A DNA stretch of 61,560 nucleotides from assembly GCA_947624015.1 (NCBI GenBank), contig CANQIA010000010.1:1-61560 (forward strand), in the 5' to 3' direction. This document shows positions 16,404 to 25,343 of the stretch, piece by piece. The stretch is from an uncultured Clostridia bacterium (lineage in GTDB: Bacteria; Bacillota; Clostridia; Lachnospirales; CAG-274). Positions within the stretch are counted from its first letter, which is position 1. Each line of letters starts with the position of its first letter. The translations under genes were made by a program, and so were the position numbers. Below the pieces are notes generated by a model. The model saw only the letters and a list, made by a program, of their open reading frames with translations, was not told the DNA's origin and ran no database searches.

Positions 16404-17237
16404 TTAAACATTATTGGCTGCTATCTTTTCAAGATAAGGTATCCATACCTCTCTGAACGCCTTGGGCTGATGATGTATACCGTCTCTTGCATACTCAGGC
16501 GCAAGCGCCTGTCCGAATTCTGCTGAAAAATCAAGATAGGTTATGCCCCATTCCTCTGCCTTTTCCTCTACGGATCTGTTGAACTTCCTTATGGTCTCGT
16601 TGTTGAACATATTTGTTTGCTTAGCGGCAGTACACGGAGGCACGCTCATAACATATATTTTGGATTCGGGTACGGCTGACTTTATACGGGCTATAAGCTC
16701 GCCGTATTTACCGTTGAGCTTTTCTATTGAATAGCCGGGAGAGCCAAGACCGTTCATCTCGTTTATCCCCAGATTTATAAAGACCTTTTCGGGCTTTATG
16801 CTGCCCAATGACAATGTGATATCCTGAGCCTTGCCGTTATACATAGGTCCCGAACCTTTAAGCGCATCGTCTATGCCCCAGCTTACCGCCGTTATAAATG
16901 TACACTGCTTAAGCCACTTGGGAGCATCCCCCGATGTATTTTGCACAAAGGTGGCAAAGCCTGACATAATGCTGTCGCCTGTAAAAACAGTATTTTTATA
17001 ATAATTTTCAAGCATTGCCTCGTCTGCCGTAGTGGTTTCAACGGTCTCGTCAGAGCTTGTAAGCTCTGTTGAAGACTCTGTTGAAGGCTCTGTGAAGCTT
17101 TGGGTAGTGATCTGCTGAGTGGTATCTTCCGTGTCCTCGGGGCTTTGACCTCTTTTGTCATCGGCAAGTATACACACGCCCATTATCAATATCATTATAA
17201 GCAAAAGCCAATAAACTCTGTTAGCTCTTTTATTCAT
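16404..17237 (-). CDS. Membrane-anchored SGNH/GDSL-like esterase or acetyltransferase
   Basis: 277 residues from ATG at 17237 (AAGGGG four bases before). Residues 8-24 form a single membrane anchor, followed by a Ser/Thr/Glu-rich linker (30-73) that would cross the wall. The catalytic domain has G87-D-S89-I (block I Ser), LGINEMNG (block III, Asn-containing) and DGIHHQPKAF (Asp-His dyad). SGNH enzymes add or remove acyl groups on sugars. It precedes the DUF4358, MBOAT and DHHW genes and may act on the same polymer, possibly as a deacetylase. Confidence 0.87.
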   Translation of the reverse strand: MNKRANRVYWLLLIMILIMGVCILADDKRGQSPEDTEDTTQQITTQSFTEPSTESSTELTSSDETVETTTADEAMLENYYKNTVFTGDSIMSGFATFVQNTSGDAPKWLKQCTFITAVSWGIDDALKGSGPMYNGKAQDITLSLGSIKPEKVFINLGINEMNGLGSPGYSIEKLNGKYGELIARIKSAVPESKIYVMSVPPCTAAKQTNMFNNETIRKFNRSVEEKAEEWGITYLDFSAEFGQALAPEYARDGIHHQPKAFREVWIPYLEKIAANNV

Positions 17238-17253
17238 ATTACCCCTTCTATCC

Positions 17254-18246
17254 TTACTCAACAATAGAATATCTGTCTATTATTGCATCCTCCACTCTAA
17301 ACTGCGGTTCCCAATCGATAGTCTTTTTTGCAAGCTGTATATTGGCATAGCTTCCGCCTATATCTCCGATCCTCCTGGGTCCCACCGTTGTGGCTATTTT
17401 CTCTCCCGCAATATTTTTAAAGGCGATCAGAAATTCCTTTACCGTAACATCTATGCCGCTGCCTATATTAAGGCTCAGATAGTTGGTATATTCCGGACCC
17501 GCCTTTTTAAACGCATGGTCAAAGTTCATAACAGCCTTGACATTTGCCATGGCAAGATCCGTAATATGTATATAATCCCTTATGCAGGTACCGTCACGGG
17601 TCTCCCAGTCATCGCCGTTTATCACAAAGCATTTTTCCTCTCCCGTATATACCTTTATTATTCTTTCGAGTATATTGGAGCCTGTTCTTAAGGGAAGCTT
17701 ATTTTTTCTTGTGCTGTAATAGTGGTCTATACCTATGGGATTAAAATTTCTGAGAGCTATACACTCCATATCGTAAGCGTTGCAAAAATCCCTGAGCATC
17801 ATTTCAAAAATATATTTTGAACGACCGAAGGGACTTCTCGGCTTCAAAGGAGAACGCTCCGTTACCATAAAGCCCGGCACATCGTCGTATACGGAAGCGG
17901 AGCTTGCAAATATTATCTTCCTTATGCCTCTGTCCTTTAAAAGGCTGACAAAGGAAAGAGCTCCCGATACATTCTGAAGATAGAACTCATAAGGCTCCTT
18001 TACCGAATTGGCAACGGCAGACACCATAGCTGAGTGTATAACGATATCAATATCATTGTGTTCGTCAAGTATTCTGCTTACGCTTTCAATATCGGTAATA
18101 TCACATCTGTAAAAGCTGCATAGGGGAAGACTCAGATCCTCCGTACCCTTAACGCTGTCCAGCACTACCGTTTCAATACCGCTGTCCGCAAGAGCGTACA
18201 CAATGCTTCTGCCTATAAATCCGCAACCCGTCAACAGGACCTTCAT
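17254..18246 (-). CDS. NAD-dependent sugar-nucleotide epimerase, GalE-like with Phe at the catalytic Tyr
   Basis: 330 residues from ATG at 18246 with GGAGGTG upstream. The Rossmann motif GCGFIGR, SSASVYDD, RNFNPIG, and DGTCIRDYIHITDLA are all of the GalE extended SDR type. In the YxxxK site the sequence is F140-G-R-S-K144: the codon is TTC, so the proton-transferring Tyr is Phe. This may reflect a different reaction, weak activity or another residue standing in. It is first of the five-gene group with the acylation proteins and has its own promoter, so it may supply or modify the sugar of the acylated polymer. Confidence 0.88.
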   Translation of the reverse strand: MKVLLTGCGFIGRSIVYALADSGIETVVLDSVKGTEDLSLPLCSFYRCDITDIESVSRILDEHNDIDIVIHSAMVSAVANSVKEPYEFYLQNVSGALSFVSLLKDRGIRKIIFASSASVYDDVPGFMVTERSPLKPRSPFGRSKYIFEMMLRDFCNAYDMECIALRNFNPIGIDHYYSTRKNKLPLRTGSNILERIIKVYTGEEKCFVINGDDWETRDGTCIRDYIHITDLAMANVKAVMNFDHAFKKAGPEYTNYLSLNIGSGIDVTVKEFLIAFKNIAGEKIATTVGPRRIGDIGGSYANIQLAKKTIDWEPQFRVEDAIIDRYSIVE

Positions 18247-18288
18247 ACAAGACACCTCCGACTTTATGATATATATATGACCATTATT

Positions 18289-18317
18289 ATTTTAATGCAA
18301 TTTACATTAAATTTCAA
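18289..18317 (-). promoter_or_regulatory. Promoter of the galE-like/acylation operon
   Basis: Minus strand TTGAAA (18312-18317), 17-bp spacer, TAAAAT (18289-18294), 43 bp before the start codon. Confidence 0.65.
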
Positions 18318-18380
18318 CATTTATTTTCAGATTTACAAAAAAAGAAAAACCGCTGTAATATAGGCGTCAAAAACAATACA

Positions 18381-18410
18381 GGGACTGCCCTAAAATGTCG
18401 ATGCAGTCCC
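18381..18410 (-). terminator. Terminator after walRK
   Basis: GGGACTGC (18381-18388) and GCAGTCCC (18403-18410), perfect 8-bp stem. On the minus strand TGTATTGTTTTTG follows. It lies 21 bp past the walK stop. Confidence 0.7.
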
Positions 18411-18431
18411 TAATATATATTTATCATAACC

Positions 18432-20198
18432 TTAATTATCGGTTTTTATGGATTTGGGGAAAATAAGCACCATAGTGGTACCTACTCCAAGCTCGCTGTA
18501 GGCTTCTATCCTTCCGCCGTGAGCGTCCATTATCTCCTTTGCTATGGCAAGTCCCAAGCCGTTTCCGCCCATTGCCCTGCTCCTTGCCTTGTCAACTCTG
18601 TAAAATCTCTCAAATATCCTGCCCAAAGCCTCCTTAGGCATTCCTATGCCGTTGTCGGATATCTCAAGGTGGTAGGTATTCTTTTTCTCCTTAATGGATA
18701 TTTTTATTACGGCGCCCTCTCCGCTGTATTTCATTGCGTTGGACATAATGTTCGTTATTACCTGATTGATCCTGCCCACATCGGCGAATATGAGCATTTC
18801 CTCACGGGGAGGATCAAACTCTATGGTCTGGTTCTTATTTTCAGCTACTATAACATTTTGTCTGCAGCAGCCCTTTACTATCTCCACAAGATCCACGTCT
18901 TTCCTACTTAGCTTATTTACCTTTGTGTCAAAACGTGAAAGATCCAGAAGATCGTCTCTTAAAAGCTTCATTCTGTCGGCAGCAATATTTATCTCTCTTA
19001 GGAAATCCATAGCCACATCCTTGTCGTCTATGGCGCCGTCAAGAAGAAGCTCGGCATAACCCTTTATGGTAGTAAGAGGCGTGCCTATTTCATGACTTAC
19101 ATTGGCAACAAATTCCTGACGCATATTGTTGAGTTGGGACTGCTTTGTAATATCATGAAGAACGACTATTATGCCGTTTGTCTTGCTCTTTATGGCATAG
19201 GGAATAAGAGCCACGGATATATATTTGTCATTTTCATCCAGCACAAGATCCATTATGGAATTGGGTCTTATGTCGGACACGCTTATTTTCAATTTTTTCA
19301 AGAGCCATTTAAGAGATATGCTTACATCGTTTATATCAAGCATTTCATAGGAGGATCTGTTGATATGTATAAGATTACCTCTTTCGTCAAATGCCAGTAT
19401 GCCGTCTGTCATATTGTGGAGTACTATTTCAAGCTTGTTTCTCTGATCCACTACCTCGCCCAGACTTTTTTTAAGCTCCCTTGCCATTGTATTGAAGCTG
19501 CGTGTAAGCTGACCTATCTCGTCGTTGCTCCTTACCACAGCTCTCTGTTCAAGGCGTCCTTTAGCCATCATATCGGCTTTTTTTGTAAGCACGGCAATAG
19601 GCGCAGTGATAGTATTTGCAAATATAAAGCCTATTATAGCCGTAAATATAAGAGCCAGCACAGAAGCAACAAGTATGCTCCTTATAGTCTGAGCCACCGT
19701 CGAATCTATGGCGGCTGAACTCATCTGCACATAGGCAACGTACTTTACTCCTCCGTCCTCGTCTTTACACGGATAAGCATAGCCCATTACCCCCGAAGTC
19801 TGACCGTTTGCATCGGTTACCCTTATATCGTCGGTAAAGCTTTCCTTTCCGTTAAGGGCAGCTATTACCGCAGAATTGGTAAAATCCCGTAGTTCATCTG
19901 TATCGGCAGCGGTAGAGCCTGCAATGGTCTTGCCCTTGGAATCCAGTATATGACCGCTTACGGCTCTTTGGGATGAGCTTATAAAGGGCAGATTTACTAT
20001 ACTGTCCTGAAAATATCTGCTGTCGTACTGATCCACCACCTGCTCCTCAATATATATGGCGTATTGCCTTAATTCCTCCGAAGCCTTGCTTTTCTCTCGG
20101 TTTTCGGTACCGGTAATAATTACGGTGCCTGTCAGTATCATTACTATAAATACAAGCGACAGATACAGAAATACCAGCTTCCAACGAATACTTTTCAT
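18432..20198 (-). CDS. walK: Sensor histidine kinase, WalK/VicK-like
   Basis: 588 residues. Order: membrane segment at about 7-29, an extracytoplasmic sensing region of about 140 residues, a second membrane segment at about 175-200, HAMP (NTITAPIAVLTKKADMM), PAS (~255-350), HisKA and HATPase. The H-box reads FVANVSHEIGTPLTTIKGYAE, with Gly where Arg is usual in SHELRTPL. ATP-site boxes ITNIMSNAMKYS, DNGIGMPKEALGRIFERFYR and GGNGLGLAIAKEI are intact. WalK-type kinases watch cell-wall state or lipid II and tune wall hydrolase genes. It begins 11 bp after the regulator gene. The walH, walI and walJ genes that follow in Bacillus are absent. Confidence 0.88.
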   Translation of the reverse strand: MKSIRWKLVFLYLSLVFIVMILTGTVIITGTENREKSKASEELRQYAIYIEEQVVDQYDSRYFQDSIVNLPFISSSQRAVSGHILDSKGKTIAGSTAADTDELRDFTNSAVIAALNGKESFTDDIRVTDANGQTSGVMGYAYPCKDEDGGVKYVAYVQMSSAAIDSTVAQTIRSILVASVLALIFTAIIGFIFANTITAPIAVLTKKADMMAKGRLEQRAVVRSNDEIGQLTRSFNTMARELKKSLGEVVDQRNKLEIVLHNMTDGILAFDERGNLIHINRSSYEMLDINDVSISLKWLLKKLKISVSDIRPNSIMDLVLDENDKYISVALIPYAIKSKTNGIIVVLHDITKQSQLNNMRQEFVANVSHEIGTPLTTIKGYAELLLDGAIDDKDVAMDFLREINIAADRMKLLRDDLLDLSRFDTKVNKLSRKDVDLVEIVKGCCRQNVIVAENKNQTIEFDPPREEMLIFADVGRINQVITNIMSNAMKYSGEGAVIKISIKEKKNTYHLEISDNGIGMPKEALGRIFERFYRVDKARSRAMGGNGLGLAIAKEIMDAHGGRIEAYSELGVGTTMVLIFPKSIKTDN

Positions 20199-20209
20199 AA
20201 AATATCACC

Positions 20210-20896
20210 TTATGAACTGAAATAATAGCCTATACCTCTCTTGGTAATAATATACCTTGGCTTTCCCGGATCGTCCTCGATCTTTTCTCTCAGTCGTCTT
20301 ATAGTTACGTCAACGGCTCTAACATCGCCGAAGTATTCATAGCCCCATACCTTTTCCAAAAGAGTTTCTCTGTTGAATATCTGGGTCTTCTGAGTGGCAA
20401 GGAATGTCAAAAGCTCAAATTCTCTTAACGTAAGATTGATGACCTCGCCTCTTTTTGTTACCTCATATCTGTCAAAATCAATGGTCATATCCCCATAAGT
20501 CTGTATATTGCCCTTTGTGTCGGGCATATCCTTGGCAGCGCTTCTTCTAAGATGCGCCTTTACTCTTGCTATAAGCTCTCTGTTGCCGAAAGGCTTTGTA
20601 ACATAATCATCCGCCCCCATTTCAAGACCTATGACCTTGTCTACCTCGTCGGCTCTTGCCGTAAGCATTATAATAGGCACATTGCTCTTTTCTCTTATCT
20701 TGCGGCATACCTCATAGCCGTCTATTTTCGGCATCATTATATCAAGCAGTATAAGGTCGGGACTTTCGCTGAGAGCAAGCTCAAGACCCGCTTCCCCGTC
20801 CTCGGCTGTAATAACGTCATATCCTTCCTTTTTAAGATTATAGGAAATAATATTTACAATACTGCTTTCATCATCTACCACAAGCACCTTTGCCAT
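20210..20896 (-). CDS. walR: OmpR-family response regulator, WalR/VicR-like
   Basis: 228 residues from ATG at 20896 with GGGAGG upstream. The receiver domain has the acidic pocket DDE, the phosphorylated Asp in [13 protein letters not shown], and [26 protein letters not shown]. The winged-helix C-terminus ([59 protein letters not shown]) is close to WalR. It would bind promoters of autolysin and wall genes once phosphorylated by the adjacent kinase. A near-consensus sigma-A promoter lies 42 bp upstream. Confidence 0.92.
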   Translation of the reverse strand: MAKVLVVDDESSIVNIISYNLKKEGYDVITAEDGEAGLELALSESPDLILLDIMMPKIDGYEVCRKIREKSNVPIIMLTARADEVDKVIGLEMGADDYVTKPFGNRELIARVKAHLRRSAAKDMPDTKGNIQTYGDMTIDFDRYEVTKRGEVINLTLREFELLTFLATQKTQIFNRETLLEKVWGYEYFGDVRAVDVTIRRLREKIEDDPGKPRYIITKRGIGYYFSS

Positions 20897-20937
20897 AATA
20901 AACACCTCCCTGTCAATTTATAAAAATGCATATATAA

Positions 20938-20966
20938 ATTATAACCAAAATATACAAATTTATCAA
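20938..20966 (-). promoter_or_regulatory. Promoter of walRK
   Basis: Minus strand TTGATA (20961-20966), 17-bp spacer, TATAAT (20938-20943). Confidence 0.85.
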
Positions 20967-21042
20967 GTATTGTATAGGCATGTAACATAAATGTAATGGA
21001 AGTAAAAAGTAGACTCCGTCTCATCTGTAATGCCAATATCTC

Positions 21043-21795
21043 TCAGCCCTTTTTCCTTTTATTTTTCTGTACCCAATAGCACGCCCTCAGCATTATTCTC
21101 TCCGGGGAAATATGAGAGAGCAGAGCCGTCAGCTTGCTCAGCCTTCCGGGAATAATGGTCATCCTTCCCTTCAGAAGCTTGTCCACGGCATATTCCGCCA
21201 CATACTTATCCGTAAGCGGCTTTACGCTGAATGTAACATTCGCCCTTGCGTTAAAGCCCGTATCCACAGGACCGGGACACAGCACGGATATCTTAACATT
21301 GCTCTTTTTTATTCTCAGCTCTTCGTTTATTGCGGTGGTCAGCTTGTAAACATACGCCTTGGTGCCATAGTAGGCAGCCATAAGAGGACCTGAACCGAAG
21401 GCTGCAAGAGAAGCCACATTTAGTATATATCCCTTATCCTTTTTTACAAGATCTCTCAAATAAAGCTTTGTCAGAATATGGAGCGCCTTTATATTCAGAT
21501 CTATCATATTCAGCTCGTTTTTAAGATCTGCGCTTACGAATTCTCCCCATGCGCCAAAGCCCGCATTGTTTACAAGAATATCTATGTCCCTTACTCTTTT
21601 ATACAGCTCTGCGCAGCTTTTACCGCTGCTCAGATCCAAAACCAAAAAGCTGCAATTTTCAATACTTTTTGCCGCTTCTTTAAGCTTTTCCTCATTTCTG
21701 GAAACAATACATACCTCATAGCCTCTTTTGGAAAGCGCTCTTGCTATCTCAAGACCTATGCCGCTGCTTCCTCCCGTTACAAGTGCCTTTGCCAT
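21043..21795 (-). CDS. Short-chain dehydrogenase/reductase
   Basis: 250 residues from ATG at 21795, whose A is shared with the TGA stop of cca, so the two are translationally coupled. Classical SDR motifs: TGGSSGIG cofactor loop, NNAGFGAWG, ASLAAFGSG, and YYGTK as the catalytic Tyr-Lys. LCPGPVDTGF is typical of the DltE/YqjQ-like group of membrane-associated oxidoreductases. The C-terminus is basic (KNKRKKG). The substrate is unknown; the link with cca is probably only transcriptional. Confidence 0.88.
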   Translation of the reverse strand: MAKALVTGGSSGIGLEIARALSKRGYEVCIVSRNEEKLKEAAKSIENCSFLVLDLSSGKSCAELYKRVRDIDILVNNAGFGAWGEFVSADLKNELNMIDLNIKALHILTKLYLRDLVKKDKGYILNVASLAAFGSGPLMAAYYGTKAYVYKLTTAINEELRIKKSNVKISVLCPGPVDTGFNARANVTFSVKPLTDKYVAEYAVDKLLKGRMTIIPGRLSKLTALLSHISPERIMLRACYWVQKNKRKKG

Positions 21796-22958
21796 CACAC
21801 TATCTCCTTTATATATTTCATAAGCTCATTTTTACTGTTTTTTTCAGGGTTTTGAAGAACGTAGTCAAGGACGCTGTTTAAAATATCTCCGACCTTGCTG
21901 CCCCTTATACCCAGCGCCGTTATATCATCGCCCTTTACAGCCAGTTCCTTAAGAGAACAGCAGTCCTTTATCACGCTGTCATACAGCTTTGTCATTTTAT
22001 ACTTATCGTATCCGAAAAGGGCGCATATAAGCTCTATCAAAAGCAGAGAGCTTTCTCCCGAGGCGCTTATAAGCTTTCTCATGGAATATTTGTCATATAC
22101 CCTTACGCCCATATTTTTTACGAGAAGCTCCGTAAGAGCAACAGTCCTGCCGTCGCTTCTCAGCCGCAAAAGCATATCTTTTATATTTTTTTCGCCCAAA
22201 GGAGCAAATATATATGCAAGCCTTAAAGGTATATTCTCACTTAAAAGATCTGCCTTGGCAAAATCACAGCTTATTTTGTAGAGCTCGGGAAGTATATACT
22301 CAGCTATGCCCGAGGTTTTAAGTATTTCAAATCTTTCGTTATGAGAGGACAGTATGAGTTTGAAAAGCTCCTCCCTTATCCTTTCTGCGCTTATGTTTTC
22401 AATAAGCGCTGCATTTTTTGTTATGGCATTTAATGTGTTCTCCTCAATCTCAAAGTCTAGCTGAGCCGAAAATCTCACAGCTCTCATCATTCTCAGGGCA
22501 TCTTCCTTAAAGCGCTTATCGGGATCTCCCACTCCTCTAATTATTCGGTTTTTGATATCCTCGATACCGCCAAATCTGTCAACGAAGCCTGTGTTATGAT
22601 TATAGGCTATGGCATTTACCGTAAAATCTCTTCGGGACAGATCTCCCGTCAGCTTGTCTGTAAATATAACATTTTCGGGATGCCTGTTGTCCTTGTACTC
22701 TCCGTCTATCCTGTAGGTGGTCACCTCATAGGCGGTCTTGTTGAGTATTACGGCAACGGTGCCGTGCTTTATGCCCGTATCAACGGTATGTTGGAATATA
22801 TCCTTTACCTGATAGGGCAAGGCGGATGTGGTTATGTCATAGTCATGGGGTATTGCCCCCATTATATGATCTCTTACACAGCCTCCCACTATAAACGCCT
22901 CATAGCCTTTGTTATTCAGTTTTTCAAGTATAAATTCCACATCGTAAGGAAGCTTCAT
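21795..22958 (-). CDS. cca: CCA tRNA nucleotidyltransferase
   Basis: 387 residues. Class II nucleotidyltransferase motifs: GGCVRDHIMGAIPHDYDITTSA with the catalytic DYD, RRDFTVNAIAYN, and EDALRMMRAVRFSAQLDF. It adds or repairs the 3' CCA of tRNAs with CTP and ATP as substrates. The two tRNA genes in this window do not encode CCA, so the enzyme is needed for their maturation. It is slightly shorter than the B. subtilis-type enzymes and lacks an HD domain. The start follows AAGGGTGAAATGGC. Confidence 0.93.
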   Translation of the reverse strand: MKLPYDVEFILEKLNNKGYEAFIVGGCVRDHIMGAIPHDYDITTSALPYQVKDIFQHTVDTGIKHGTVAVILNKTAYEVTTYRIDGEYKDNRHPENVIFTDKLTGDLSRRDFTVNAIAYNHNTGFVDRFGGIEDIKNRIIRGVGDPDKRFKEDALRMMRAVRFSAQLDFEIEENTLNAITKNAALIENISAERIREELFKLILSSHNERFEILKTSGIAEYILPELYKISCDFAKADLLSENIPLRLAYIFAPLGEKNIKDMLLRLRSDGRTVALTELLVKNMGVRVYDKYSMRKLISASGESSLLLIELICALFGYDKYKMTKLYDSVIKDCCSLKELAVKGDDITALGIRGSKVGDILNSVLDYVLQNPEKNSKNELMKYIKEIV

Positions 22959-23029
22959 GCCATTTCACCCTTTTTGCTTTATTACAGATAATTTTACCAT
23001 ATTTTATCAAAATAAACAAGGCGCGCAAA

Positions 23030-23103
23030 AAAAGAAAAACGGATATAGTTTTTGCCGTGTAAATAGGGAGTATCACAGCAAAGCCCATCTCCGTTTTTCT
23101 TTT
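23030..23103 (-). terminator. Long-loop inverted repeat with U-tract (putative terminator)
   Basis: AAAAGAAAAACGGA (23030-23043) and TCCGTTTTTCTTTT (23090-23103) are a perfect 14-bp inverted repeat around a 46-base loop. On the minus strand the stem ends in CTTTTTTTGC. It lies between the membrane-protein gene and cca and probably ends transcripts of the former. Confidence 0.6.
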
Positions 23104-23181
23104 GGTATAAAATGACAAGCCTTAAAGCTCAATATAATGATAAGACTTAAAGGAAGCTTTAAGTCAAGCATTTTATACCAA
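23102..23181. repeat. Nested inverted-repeat element
   Basis: TTGGTATAAAATG (23102-23114) and CATTTTATACCAA (23169-23181) are a perfect 13-bp inverted repeat enclosing a second one, GACTTAAAG (23144-23152) and CTTTAAGTC (23157-23165). No coding potential. It could be a small palindromic mobile remnant or a structured 3' region of the upstream gene. Confidence 0.6.
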
Positions 23182-23200
23182 TAAAGTTATTAAGATTATA

Positions 23201-23845
23201 TTAAGCTCCCTTGCGAAAGCTGTTTATGACCTTTTGAAGGGCAACGGGGATCTCTTCACGGCTGTATACAGCCGTTATGTCATCGGGACCTTTTCCCTTA
23301 CAGGTTATGTAATATTTTCTGTCCTTGGCAAAATAGCCTACGTGTATTTGAGCTCCGTCGGCATATTTTATAAGAAGCATATTTTCCCCTTCGGCAGATA
23401 TAGGCGTAAGCCTTCCTCCCCTCAGATCAAGCACTGTATATTTTTTCCACCAAGGAGGGGCAAATATACCTTTAACGGAGGCTATGAGCCGCACTAGTAT
23501 AATGACAGAGCTTATTAAAAATGCGGTCTTTGATATAAGCATAATATTGGCGTCGGCTCTTAAAATACCAAAAAACCAATAAAACTCTCCCTTTATCTTG
23601 TAGTCGGGCATTGTAATATAAGCTGCCGTGTAGGATATATACAAAAGGCAGCCGAGAATATCCCATGTCCTTCCCGTTCTTTTCCATGCGGATACGGATA
23701 CGCCGTAAAAAAGAGCGGTGTGCAGTATTACGGGAATAAGCACATATACCCTGAACCAGCCCATATTCACGGCATAGAATACGACCGCCGTTATTATACA
23801 CATAAAGGCGGCGCTTCTGCCTGTCATGTTTTTGATACTTGTCAT
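23201..23845 (-). CDS. Uncharacterised membrane protein with four hydrophobic segments
   Basis: 214 residues from ATG at 23845 with a strong GGGGAGG site. About four hydrophobic stretches fill residues 12-120, followed by a soluble domain (KKYTVLDLRGGRLTPISAEGENMLLIKYADGAQIHVGYF...) whose beta-rich pattern recalls a PH-like/bPH domain, though I cannot assign a family. It stands alone between cca and ftsW, with structured non-coding stretches on both sides. Function unknown. Confidence 0.75.
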   Translation of the reverse strand: MTSIKNMTGRSAAFMCIITAVVFYAVNMGWFRVYVLIPVILHTALFYGVSVSAWKRTGRTWDILGCLLYISYTAAYITMPDYKIKGEFYWFFGILRADANIMLISKTAFLISSVIILVRLIASVKGIFAPPWWKKYTVLDLRGGRLTPISAEGENMLLIKYADGAQIHVGYFAKDRKYYITCKGKGPDDITAVYSREEIPVALQKVINSFRKGA

Positions 23846-24130
23846 AAAAACACCTCCCCTTGTATTTTAGCATATATGCGAAATATTGCGTACCGTTATA
23901 GTCCGTGATATAGAGGAATGTATAATAGTCGGCATAATCATATTCCTGAGAGCCGCTCTCAGCTTCCTTATATACCGGGAAATCAAGCAGGAGGAAAAAG
24001 AAAGTATGATTTGAAACGGCGTAGACTACATCCGCCCCACAAGAAATACAAGCATTTCTTGCAAGCGTGTCGATAAAATCGACACGCTATACCCCTGCAT
24101 AGCCGGGGCTTTTATATATCCATATATTTT
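23846..24130. other. Structured intergenic stretch, no gene recognised
   Basis: 285 bp without a credible ORF. It holds several perfect small hairpins: CTGAGAG/CTCTCAG (23946-23962), AAGAAAT/ATTTCTT (24040-24059), an 11-bp AGCGTGTCGAT/ATCGACACGCT (24064-24088), and CCCC/GGGG followed by CTTTTA (24092-24112). A TATAAT at about 23931 and an AGGAGG at 23988-23993 lead only to a two-codon ORF. It could be the 3' region of ftsW, a small RNA on the plus strand, or decayed sequence. Confidence 0.4.
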
Positions 24131-25330
24131 CTATTTGCTGTTGCTTCCGTGATATCTGGAGATATTCATAAGAACGCCCATGGAACCCAGCATCATTACA
24201 AGAGAGGTTCCGCCGTAGCTTATAAAGGGCAAGGGTATTCCCGTATTGGGAATGGTATTTGTAACGACCGCAATGTTTATAATGACCTGAACGGCTATCA
24301 TTGTGGTAATGCCAGTTGCGATAAGCATAGAGAAGGACTCTCTCGCCTGTCTTATGGCTATGTATACGCCTCTCCATATAAGCACTATGAATATGGTTAT
24401 TATTACAGCCGCGCCAAACCAGCCCAGCTCCTCGCATATAATGGCGAATATAATATCGTTGTGGGCTTCGGGCATATATCCCAGCTTCTGACGTGAACCG
24501 CCTATTCCAAGACCGAACATACCGCCGCTTGCAATGGAATACAGCGACTGGAGTACCTGATATCCCTTTTCATCGGCAACGGATTCAGGGTGCAGCCACG
24601 CCTGTACTCTGTTGCTTCGCCATGAGCCGAATATCATAAATATAACTCCCGCAACTCCCAGCACAGTAGGTACTAAAAAATATTTCAGCTTGGGAGTGTA
24701 AACAAAGAGCATTATCATACTTATGGCGCCCATAACAATGGCTGTACTCAGGTTTTCCAGAGCTACAAGTCCGCAGGGTATACCCATTATAACTATATAT
24801 CTTGCAAAGCTTTTCCAGGAAGTAAAAATATCCTTATCTTCCGTAAGCACTGTTGCCAAGGTAAGTATAAGCACTATTTTGGCGATCTCGGAAGGCTGGA
24901 ATTCAAAGCTGCCTATACCAAGCCACCTTTTTGCTCCGTTGTGTTCTATTCCCAAGGGAGTAAGCACAAGCAAAAGCAGTGCGCAGGAAAGTATATAGCC
25001 GGGACGCACAAATCTTTTAAGAAATTCGTGAGGGAACTTGCTTGCCACAAACATGGTTATAAATCCCGCTACTGAGAAAAACAGCTCTTTTTTAAGATAG
25101 GAGTACATATCTCCGTTTCCTCTGCCTGCCGTATAATAGCTTGAACTGAATACCATAACTATACCGAAGCCTACAAGAAGTATAACGCAGAGCAATATGA
25201 TATAATCTATCTCTCCTATAAATATTCTCTTTTTCTTTTTGGGCGGTCTTCCGTACCGCATATTGCCGTAAGATGACGGCAGGCTGCCGCGATCCCTTCC
25301 TATGGGAGGCAGATCATATCGATTGTTCAT
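24131..25330 (-). CDS. ftsW: FtsW/SpoVE-type peptidoglycan glycosyltransferase (SEDS)
   Basis: 399 residues with a basic N-terminal cytoplasmic tail (KKKKR) and ten hydrophobic segments. SEDS motifs: GAKRWLGIGSFEFQPSEIAK, QSLYSIASGGMFGLGIGGSRQKLGYMPEAHNDIIFAIICEELG, and TGIPLPFISYGGTSL near the C-terminus. It polymerises lipid II into glycan with a partner class B PBP at the septum or, in the SpoVE version, in the spore cortex. It is last in the dcw cluster, where Bacillus has spoVE followed by murG and murB. Vegetative or sporulation role cannot be told from sequence alone. Confidence 0.93.
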   Translation of the reverse strand: MNNRYDLPPIGRDRGSLPSSYGNMRYGRPPKKKKRIFIGEIDYIILLCVILLVGFGIVMVFSSSYYTAGRGNGDMYSYLKKELFFSVAGFITMFVASKFPHEFLKRFVRPGYILSCALLLLVLTPLGIEHNGAKRWLGIGSFEFQPSEIAKIVLILTLATVLTEDKDIFTSWKSFARYIVIMGIPCGLVALENLSTAIVMGAISMIMLFVYTPKLKYFLVPTVLGVAGVIFMIFGSWRSNRVQAWLHPESVADEKGYQVLQSLYSIASGGMFGLGIGGSRQKLGYMPEAHNDIIFAIICEELGWFGAAVIITIFIVLIWRGVYIAIRQARESFSMLIATGITTMIAVQVIINIAVVTNTIPNTGIPLPFISYGGTSLVMMLGSMGVLMNISRYHGSNSK

Positions 25331-25343
25331 AAAATTCCCCCAA

